From the NCBI GenBank assembly GCA_900470805.1, contig UCCA01000032.1, positions 14,952 through 78,951 of the forward strand: a DNA stretch of 64,000 nucleotides. Reading direction: 5' to 3'. Of the stretch, positions 57,749 to 64,000 are shown piece by piece (position 1 is the first letter of the stretch; the number at the start of each line of letters is the position of its first letter). Both the position numbers and the translations under genes were made by a program. The stretch is from Hyphomicrobiales bacterium (GTDB taxonomy: Bacteria > Pseudomonadota > Alphaproteobacteria > Rhizobiales > Rhizobiaceae). The notes below the pieces were generated by a model that did not search any database, had not been told where the DNA came from, and saw only the letters and a list, made by a program, of their open reading frames with translations.

Positions 57749-58416
57749 CGACAGGCCTCGACGTCCGCAGGATCACCTCCATCACGCTCGGCGTAGCCTT
57801 CTGCGCCATCGCGGTCGCGCAGGCTTTCGCGCAAACACAGATCTACGATCCCAAGACCAAAAAATGGATCGACTACGACAAGACCAAGGCGCGGCAGTAT
57901 TACGCGCGCAACAAGCAGCTTCCCGAGGCGTTCAAACGGCAGGTCGTTACCTTTCGCACCGCCGAGGCGCCGGGAACGATCATCATCGATGGCAACCAGC
58001 ATTTCCTCTATCTCGTCCAGCCCGGCGGACAGGCGATCCGCTACGGCATTGGAGTCGGCCGCGACGGCTTCGGCTGGGCTGGCAAGGTGCGTGTCGGGCG
58101 CATGGCCGAATGGCCAACGTGGACGCCGCCGGCCGAGATGGTGGCGCGAGACGCCAATGCCGCCAAATGGGCAGCGGGCATGCCGGGTGGCCCCGACAAT
58201 CCCCTCGGCCCGCGCGCCATGTATCTCTACGAAGGCGATAACGACACGATCTACCGGATTCACGGAACGGTCGAGCCGTGGACGATCGGGCTCGACGTGT
58301 CTTCAGGCTGCATCCGGCTGAACAATGACGACGTCATCGATCTCTATTCGCAGGTGAAGGTTGGCGCGAAGGTCATCGTGCTGATGCAGGGGGCCGCCCT
58401 TTACAAGGGCATCTGA
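57745..58416 (+). CDS. L,D-transpeptidase (YkuD family)
   Basis: A 223-residue exported protein with a signal peptide or anchor ending AFAQ (about 30). The YkuD domain spans about 78-215 with the catalytic signature HGT (173-175) and SSGCIRLNN (186-194, Cys189). It forms 3-3 peptidoglycan cross-links or attaches proteins to peptidoglycan. ATG 57745 overlaps the proX-like stop; a GTG at 57733 is also in frame. Confidence 0.92.
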   Translation: MTTGLDVRRITSITLGVAFCAIAVAQAFAQTQIYDPKTKKWIDYDKTKARQYYARNKQLPEAFKRQVVTFRTAEAPGTIIIDGNQHFLYLVQPGGQAIRYGIGVGRDGFGWAGKVRVGRMAEWPTWTPPAEMVARDANAAKWAAGMPGGPDNPLGPRAMYLYEGDNDTIYRIHGTVEPWTIGLDVSSGCIRLNNDDVIDLYSQVKVGAKVIVLMQGAALYKGI

Positions 58417-58437
58417 AACCGATCGGGGGAGCCGAAC

Positions 58438-58773
58438 ATGCATGGGAATTCTTCAGTCCTGCCGGGAGGCAATGTATTGTGCCGCACGGTAATCGCGATG
58501 CTGATGGCGAGCAGCATGCTGGCCGCTTGCCAGTCCGCCCCTGAGCCGACCGAGATGTCGCGCACCACGCTGCAGACCGCCCCTGCCGATCTCCAGCTCC
58601 TGTGCGCCAACGCGGTCGCGGGCGCAGCGAAGACGGATAGCAGCAAGATCCTTCCCGTCGGATCGCGGGCACTGGATGCGGAAAGCTTCAATGTCGAGCT
58701 CAACGCAAACGGAAAACGCTTCAACTGCATCGTCGACAACAAGGGCGTCGTCCGCTCGGTGCAGGCTGTGTGA
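58438..58773 (+). CDS. small putative lipoprotein
   Basis: A 111-residue protein with a basic start, hydrophobic stretch and lipobox MLAA-C (Cys31). The mature part has two Cys (LLCAN, FNCIV) and a beta-rich end (GKRFNCIVDNKGVVRSVQAV). GGGGGAG precedes the ATG. It follows the L,D-transpeptidase by 21 bases, so it may belong to the same envelope unit. Function unknown. Confidence 0.75.
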   Translation: MHGNSSVLPGGNVLCRTVIAMLMASSMLAACQSAPEPTEMSRTTLQTAPADLQLLCANAVAGAAKTDSSKILPVGSRALDAESFNVELNANGKRFNCIVDNKGVVRSVQAV

Positions 58774-58833
58774 CACTAGGACGTGACGTTAACGGCTTGC
58801 GATTGCCGGAAAAAACAGCGGCCTCGGCATGGC

Positions 58834-60285
58834 TCATTTGCTCACGTCTGAATGGGTGGCGTCTCGCGATGCCATCTGCTCCTGCAGCAGGCTGTAGGCG
58901 ACGTAGTATTTGAAGATGTTTCCGACATATTGAACCGTTTCCCGCCCGACGATCGCGGCCGCGCCATTCTCGACATTGCCGAACCAGACATTCGGGTCCA
59001 GCCCGAGTTCCGTGGCCTTCTTGCAGAACTTGCGAAGATTTCCCGGCCCGGCATTATAGGCCGCAAACGCCATCAGCTGCTGATCACGCGGCGCAATGCC
59101 GGGATCGTCGATATAGGCGTCGATAAGATATCGCAGGTATTTCGCCCCAGCCTCGACATTGCGATCCTCGCTTGTGGCGATGTCCTTGATGCCCACCTCC
59201 TTGCCCGCCGCAGTCGCGGGGAGAAGCTGCATGACGCCGACGGCACCACGCGGACTGCGTCGCTTCTGATCGAGCTGCGATTCCTGGTAGCCCTGCGCCA
59301 TCAGCATGAGGTAGTCGAAGGAATACTCCCCCGCATGCTGCCGGAAGATGCCGACAAGCGTCTGGAACCGGGCCACATCAGCGGGCGAATAGGCGCGCCT
59401 CAGGATCTTGTCGCTCTTGAAATACTTGTTGCGCAGCATGTTGCCGAACGTCGTGCCGACCTCGTGTTCGCGGGCGAACGTGTCGAGCACAGCCTTCAGC
59501 TGCGGGCTGTTCTTGCGCATCGCCCAGGCGATCTGGCCGTTCGTCGAGATGGCGATGTCTTCATGCAGCGTGAGGTCGGCGAATACCTTGCTCCAGATTT
59601 CGCCCTTGAACTGATCGACGATCGTCCATGGCAACAGACCGGCATTGACCATTTCAAGCAGGTCCTCGTCCTCGAGATTCTCGTCTACCGGCCTGATCTG
59701 GACTTCGGGTTTTCCGTCCGCTTTCAAACGCTTGTTGAGCGCAACGAGATGCTCGTAGTAGCTGCTCGTCCGCCGCACGGAAATCTCCTTGCCGGACAGA
59801 TCGTCGAGACTGGCCATCACTGGTGCCGACGGTCCGGTGACGAGAATCTCGTTGGCGCCCCCATAGATCGGCGCGCTGAATTCGACCTCCGCGAGCCGCC
59901 CGGGCGTGATGGTCAGGTTGGCCATGATGATGTCGCCCTGCCCCTCGTTGAGGGCGGGGATCAGCCGGTCGCGCGCCGTCGGTATGAAGGCGATGCGCAT
60001 GCGCTCGATCTCCTTCTTCTTGCCCTTGTTCAATTCCACTTCAAGCGCCGTGCCGAACTCGACCGCCGTTCCGAACTGCCGTCCCTTGTCGAGAAAGTAG
60101 ATCGTCTTGCTGTAGGGCACCAGAATGCGGATCAATCGCAGCTTTTTCATCGTGTCGAGATCGCCGGTATGCGGCTTGACAAGCACATGCGGTGTCAGGG
60201 CAATGCTTTCCGCCGCTACACCAGGACGCGTTTCCAGCGCCAGCAAGCCCAGGATCACCAGCAGCATCTGAACGAAATGGCGCAT
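58834..60285 (-). CDS. MltF-like lytic transglycosylase with solute-binding domain
   Basis: A 483-residue exported protein: signal peptide (about 1-25), a SBP_bac_3 regulatory domain (about 45-295, with RIAFIPTARDRLIPALNEGQ and GDIIMANLTITP), then an SLT domain with catalytic Glu335 (AQGYQESQLDQ), GAVGVMQLLP, and FAAYNAGPGN. It cleaves peptidoglycan glycan strands. Last of four leftward genes, 25 bases after the membrane protein. The name MltF is by architecture, not proven orthology. Confidence 0.9.
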   Translation of the reverse strand: MRHFVQMLLVILGLLALETRPGVAAESIALTPHVLVKPHTGDLDTMKKLRLIRILVPYSKTIYFLDKGRQFGTAVEFGTALEVELNKGKKKEIERMRIAFIPTARDRLIPALNEGQGDIIMANLTITPGRLAEVEFSAPIYGGANEILVTGPSAPVMASLDDLSGKEISVRRTSSYYEHLVALNKRLKADGKPEVQIRPVDENLEDEDLLEMVNAGLLPWTIVDQFKGEIWSKVFADLTLHEDIAISTNGQIAWAMRKNSPQLKAVLDTFAREHEVGTTFGNMLRNKYFKSDKILRRAYSPADVARFQTLVGIFRQHAGEYSFDYLMLMAQGYQESQLDQKRRSPRGAVGVMQLLPATAAGKEVGIKDIATSEDRNVEAGAKYLRYLIDAYIDDPGIAPRDQQLMAFAAYNAGPGNLRKFCKKATELGLDPNVWFGNVENGAAAIVGRETVQYVGNIFKYYVAYSLLQEQMASRDATHSDVSK

Positions 60286-60310
60286 CGGTTCGACTTTCGG
60301 TTGGGGTTGG

Positions 60311-61507
60311 CTAAATCAGAAGCAGCTTCTTGACGAGCGACAGCACCTCCTTGAACGGCACCTTGGTCGACGCGACGATCGCGAATGGCGCCAGCGCCGC
60401 GGCAGAAACCGGAAGCAGCGCCGTGTGGCTCAACAGCGTGACCGACAGCTTTCGCGTCAATTCGTACGACTTGGTCGGATCGGCGACGTCTTCGACTGTG
60501 TCAGCGTTAGACGTCCCTTCGGACACCGCATTGCCGCCGGTCAGCTTTCTCTCGGCCAGGCGATGATATTGCGTTGCCTGGGCACCGAGCCTGGCCAACG
60601 ACGCCTTCTTCAAGTCGGCGAGCGGGCGCGTGAATGCCGACAGCGGAAAGACGAACAGCGCAAGGACGAGGACCAACCACCCGGCCATCAGGATCGTGAT
60701 GTTCGTAAGCGTCGCGGTTTCGTGGGAGAGGTTCTGTGCGACGGTTGCGGCAACGGCGCAGCTGACGCCGAACACCGACGTCACGTAGGCGTTCGGATAG
60801 TCGGCCAGGAAAGCGATGCCGCCTTTGCCGTCCGGATGCGTCGATACCAGCCGCAACTCCAGCCCCGCAAGCCGTCGCAGCAGAAGCGACCAGACGAGAT
60901 GCCGCCAGAGCCCGCGCGTGGTCAGGAACCAGAACAACGGCACGCTGACGACGACCGACCACCACCCGGCAAGCGTCACCGAATTGCCGCCGGGCGACGA
61001 GATGACTGCCCAGGACGATGCATCGACACGATAAAGGTGCCGCAGCACGATGCCGGCCGCGACGATCGCGATCACCAGGCAGATACCTTCGGCGATGCGC
61101 GAGTTCCGTCGCACTAGTGCCCGATTGACCGCTCCTGCGGCTGCGGTCAGCGCCGAGGACGCGACGATCGGCGCCGAAACCAACTGGCGAAGTTTTTCCT
61201 GCAGGCTCTTTTCGAGCCGTTGCTCGGCAAGAACAAGCAATCCGATGGCAATGACGAACCGTGCCCAGACGCTGATGTCGGCAATGTAGGTCAGTCCCTT
61301 CGAGGTGTCGAAAGACAGGTTGCCAGGCAACCCCAGCAGGAGCGGGATGAACCACGCGAGGCAGATGAAAACGATCGCCCGCCGCCCCGCCATCAAAGCA
61401 TGGTCGTGCAACAGCCTGAGCCGCCGCTGTAGCTCGTAGAACGGACCGCCGTGCGCGACGAGAAACTCCCGCGTCGCCTTCGGAGCGCCCGCATGCATAT
61501 TGTTCAT
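60311..61507 (-). CDS. polytopic membrane protein of unknown function
   Basis: A 398-residue inner-membrane protein with roughly six to eight hydrophobic segments (AIVFICLAWFIPLLLGLP, WARFVIAIGLLVLAEQ, EGICLVIAIVAAGIVLRHLY, WSVVVSVPLFWFLTTRG, ITILMAGWLVLVLALFVF). No known domain is recognised. The start at 61507 (MNNMHAG) has GGGGAGA upstream; the longer frame to 61690 overlaps the DUF2950 gene. It sits between DUF2950 and the MltF-like enzyme with 26- and 25-base gaps. Confidence 0.82.
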   Translation of the reverse strand: MNNMHAGAPKATREFLVAHGGPFYELQRRLRLLHDHALMAGRRAIVFICLAWFIPLLLGLPGNLSFDTSKGLTYIADISVWARFVIAIGLLVLAEQRLEKSLQEKLRQLVSAPIVASSALTAAAGAVNRALVRRNSRIAEGICLVIAIVAAGIVLRHLYRVDASSWAVISSPGGNSVTLAGWWSVVVSVPLFWFLTTRGLWRHLVWSLLLRRLAGLELRLVSTHPDGKGGIAFLADYPNAYVTSVFGVSCAVAATVAQNLSHETATLTNITILMAGWLVLVLALFVFPLSAFTRPLADLKKASLARLGAQATQYHRLAERKLTGGNAVSEGTSNADTVEDVADPTKSYELTRKLSVTLLSHTALLPVSAAALAPFAIVASTKVPFKEVLSLVKKLLLI

Positions 61508-61533
61508 GCCAGTCTCCCCGCAGCCCTCCTGCT

Positions 61534-62496
61534 TCAGTCTTCGGTCACGTCCCAGTTGTCGCCGGGATTGAAGGTCTTGATCCCGGCGGCGATGCTGTCG
61601 GTATTCTTGCCGAGATCGGCCTGGTAGACGGTGCCGTTGGCGTTCACCAGAAACGTATGGACACCGGTCTCGCCATACCGGATCGGCCATGCGATCAGTC
61701 CGAAGCCGGCAATCATGTTGCCGTTGATGACATAATCGAACTTTCCGCCGGCAATGTTCGGTCCCTGTCCTGGCAGAATGCGGTAGTGGTAGCCGAAATA
61801 TCCGGCACCCGCCTTGGCCTTCCTCAGCGCTGCGTCGTTTTCGAACGCAGCACCCGCTGGGCTGTCGCCAGCCCCCAATTCCGGCGGCCAGTAGAGCCCA
61901 TCGGTCTTTCCGTCACTGCTGATCAGCCGCTGCGCATATTCGAGCACGCCATCGCCATCGTGGTCCTCGGCCTCGTATTCCTTCTGCGCATCGACGTAGG
62001 CCCGCATCGTCGCGATCGCCTGCAGCTCGTTCTCGCCGACACGGCGATTGATGATCTCCTCGAAGCCCGCATAAGTATCGAAGGCCCATTTGCCGTCCTC
62101 GCCTTTGACCAGAGGAAACGGCAACGGCCAGAGCTTGTCGCCAATGTCGAGAATCTTGCTGCCCTCGACGTCTCGAACGGTCACCTGCTTCTTCGCGCCA
62201 TCGCGGATGTCGGCGTAGGTATCCATCACCCCTTCGGCCGGTCTGACCTTGGCGGCATTGAGACCAAGCAAAGTCACGAATTTATCGAAATCATCAGCAG
62301 CGAGCGCAGCCTTGAATGCCTCGACGGCCTGTTCGGGCGTATCGAAAACCGGCGGATCGGCCGGCGAAGCAAAGCCTGCGATGACGGCTCCTTCGGAAGG
62401 AGCGGCGGCATTGACGGCGACCGGCAATGCGCTGGAGACGATCAGAGCAGCGGTGAACACCGAACTCAGGATCATGGTTCTGACTGACAGGGTCAT
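61534..62496 (-). CDS. DUF2950 family exported protein
   Basis: A 320-residue exported protein with a signal peptide ending near VNAA (about 31). FDTPEQAVEAFKAALAADDF, GDKLWPLPFPLVKGEDGKWAF-like sequence, NELQAIATMRAYVDAQKEYE, EDHDGDGVLEYAQRLISSDG and GGKFDYVINGNMIAGFGLIA are typical of DUF2950. The D-x-D-G-D loop may bind calcium. Function unknown in general; it usually sits beside DUF3300, as here. Confidence 0.92.
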   Translation of the reverse strand: MTLSVRTMILSSVFTAALIVSSALPVAVNAAAPSEGAVIAGFASPADPPVFDTPEQAVEAFKAALAADDFDKFVTLLGLNAAKVRPAEGVMDTYADIRDGAKKQVTVRDVEGSKILDIGDKLWPLPFPLVKGEDGKWAFDTYAGFEEIINRRVGENELQAIATMRAYVDAQKEYEAEDHDGDGVLEYAQRLISSDGKTDGLYWPPELGAGDSPAGAAFENDAALRKAKAGAGYFGYHYRILPGQGPNIAGGKFDYVINGNMIAGFGLIAWPIRYGETGVHTFLVNANGTVYQADLGKNTDSIAAGIKTFNPGDNWDVTED

Positions 62497-62520
62497 GACT
62501 TTCTTCCCTTGCTCGAGGAC

Positions 62521-63987
62521 CTACCGATGACGTCCGCCACCGCGATGCGGAACGGACCGATGACCGCCGCCGCCACGTCCTGCGAAGGCATGGCCGCCGC
62601 CCCCACGATTGCCGCCACCGATCGCGTGACCACCCCCGCGGTTTGCAGCGGCAAAATTACGCCCGCCAAGGCTGCCGCCTCCCATGGCCTGGCGGCCGCG
62701 GTTAGACTGCAGCTGTGCACGCCGACCATTGTCGACATTGCCAAGCGCTGACGGCATTTTCGGCCTTTTATCCACGCGCGTCGCAGGCTTGGGCCGGCCC
62801 GCAGGACGATCGAAGTTTGCCTTGGAAGCGAGGTTGCCGGCGGGCTTGTTCGGCCGCGCCGCAGGTGTGCGGTTCGCAAGGCCCGGCCCTGGCCCGTTGC
62901 CGATCTTCGAGCCAATATCGCGATTGGCCCTGTCGCGATTCAGCCGGTCGGCATCGATCTTGCTGTTGCGAACGTCCTTGACGCTGATATTGCCGGCCTT
63001 GTTGCGGATCGCCGCATTTCGGTTGTTTCCGATCGCCGCCGCCTTGGCCTTGATGCTGTTGCCACCATTCGCCTTGATGCTGTTCTTGATCGACGTGCCG
63101 TCGATCTTGCTGAACTGGTCGCGATCGAACTTGATCTTGCTGCGATCGACGTTCTTCCAGTCGACATCATTGACGTTGATCCTGCCGTTGATGTTGTTGA
63201 AGCAGTGGTCGCAGTCGATATCGACGTCCCCGCGCCAACGCCCACCCCAGACACCCCAATCATCCCAATCGACGGCGGCGGCCCAGATGGCGCCGGTCAC
63301 GGCAGCGGCGAAGAACGGTGCGGTCGGGAACGTGTAGTTCGGGTAGTCGTCGGGATAGTAGCCGATCGGCTGCGGCGCGTAGTCCGGCTCGTAGAGCATC
63401 TCCGGCGCATACTGGGGAACGTAGATCTTGTCGGGGCTTGCCGGCTGGATGATGACATTGTCATTCTCCTGAACGACCTTGATCTTGTCGTCGGTCTTGA
63501 TGATGCCATCGGCCACCGCCTTGTCGCGCAGCTGCTGGATGGCGATCAATACGTCCTTCTGCTGGTTCGCCAGGGCCTCACCCAGCGATTGCGTCCAGTC
63601 GAGGTCGTCGCTCAGCATCTTGACGATATCGGGATAGTTCAGCAGCGACACAACGCTGCCATCCCAGCTGTCCTTCGGCTTGAGCTTGGCGTCTTTCTTC
63701 CGATCATCGAGATAGCGCTGAGCTTCGACGATCTGCAGCGGGTAGAGCGACGCGGACGTGACCACCGCGACGAGATCATCGGGATAAAGCGCGATGCGCG
63801 CGACCAGAACCTCAAGCTCGTCATCCGTTAGCGGTTCGGGAGCATCGTCGGTGGCCGGCTGCGCGGCCGCCGTTGCCGCCTCCTGAGCGCGGGCCACGCC
63901 GGGCGCCAGCGCGCCCGTCGGCAGGCAATGGAAGACAAGCAACAGCGCGACGGTCGTTGTGAGGCGGAGCTCCTGAATTGGAGGCAT
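62521..63987 (-). CDS. DUF3300 family exported protein with low-complexity tail
   Basis: A 488-residue exported protein with signal peptide ending near ARAQ (about 35). Residues about 50-215 are DUF3300 (LVARIALYPDDLVAVVTSAS, VEAQRYLDDRKKD, SWDGSVVSLLNYPDIVKMLS, IYVPQYAPEMLYEPDY). Beyond is an Asn/Lys/Asp-rich stretch (about 270-390) and a Gly/Arg/His-rich end, likely disordered and possibly able to bind glycans, metals or nucleic acid. AGGAG precedes the ATG at the very window edge. First gene of the four-gene unit. Confidence 0.92.
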   Translation of the reverse strand: MPPIQELRLTTTVALLLVFHCLPTGALAPGVARAQEAATAAAQPATDDAPEPLTDDELEVLVARIALYPDDLVAVVTSASLYPLQIVEAQRYLDDRKKDAKLKPKDSWDGSVVSLLNYPDIVKMLSDDLDWTQSLGEALANQQKDVLIAIQQLRDKAVADGIIKTDDKIKVVQENDNVIIQPASPDKIYVPQYAPEMLYEPDYAPQPIGYYPDDYPNYTFPTAPFFAAAVTGAIWAAAVDWDDWGVWGGRWRGDVDIDCDHCFNNINGRINVNDVDWKNVDRSKIKFDRDQFSKIDGTSIKNSIKANGGNSIKAKAAAIGNNRNAAIRNKAGNISVKDVRNSKIDADRLNRDRANRDIGSKIGNGPGPGLANRTPAARPNKPAGNLASKANFDRPAGRPKPATRVDKRPKMPSALGNVDNGRRAQLQSNRGRQAMGGGSLGGRNFAAANRGGGHAIGGGNRGGGGHAFAGRGGGGHRSVPHRGGGRHR

Positions 63988-64000
63988 ATCGGAAACTCCT

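Overview
The window looks like chromosome or chromid of a member of the Rhizobiaceae (Rhizobium/Agrobacterium/Ensifer relatives). Codon use is GC-rich. It carries a ChvE-GguABC sugar system with a divergent GbpR-type LysR regulator, a rhizobial L-arabonate dehydratase, an inositol dehydrogenase behind an IolR-type box, and the alphaproteobacterial CsgH form of the curli locus. Genus and species cannot be fixed from the sequence alone.

Layout. 0-5 kb: ureide (urate/allantoin) catabolism genes puuE-uraD, a GNAT acetyltransferase, a DUF1045 2H-phosphoesterase-like protein, and a split, divergently encoded MnmC pair for tRNA wobble modification. 5-8.3 kb: a compact curli operon in the order csgA-csgH-csgB-csgF-csgG. 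8.5-14.7 kb: a secreted unknown protein, a large hybrid histidine kinase and an RhlE-type RNA helicase. 15-20.4 kb: ATP-grasp, alpha-E and three transglutaminase-fold genes, a predicted peptide-handling system that is widespread but little studied. 20.5-24.9 kb: a SnoaL-like protein, two glycosyltransferases and a TPR protein. 24.9-34.5 kb: chvE-gguABC, aldehyde dehydrogenase and arabonate dehydratase in one direction with gbpR divergent, giving uptake plus non-phosphorylative oxidation of L-arabinose-type sugars. 34.6-38 kb: a J-domain-like protein, a small membrane protein, inositol dehydrogenase and an acyltransferase. 38-43 kb: a ROK repressor divergent from a XylF/H/G sugar importer, with a perfect palindrome between them.

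From 43.08 kb a tRNA-Arg(CCG) is followed at once by an IS481-type transposase remnant, a Fic protein with an unusual N-terminal domain, a GH12-like secreted protein and a patchy, AT-richer exopolysaccharide cluster (glycosyltransferases, flippase, acyltransferase, WecG/TagA and an initiating sugar transferase). This has the look of an island. From 55.7 kb ordinary composition returns with a FixJ-like regulator whose phospho-acceptor Asp is Glu, a ProX-like betaine-binding protein coupled to an L,D-transpeptidase, a small lipoprotein, and a four-gene envelope operon (DUF3300, DUF2950, membrane protein, MltF-like transglycosylase).

A recurring theme is a perfect inverted repeat just after the gene for an abundant exported protein and before its low-abundance partners (csgA/csgH, chvE/gguA, xylF/xylH). 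This suggests differential expression within operons by RNA hairpins. The best candidates for undescribed biology are the Fic protein beside the tRNA, the DUF3300/DUF2950/MltF operon, and the ATP-grasp/alpha-E/transglutaminase locus.
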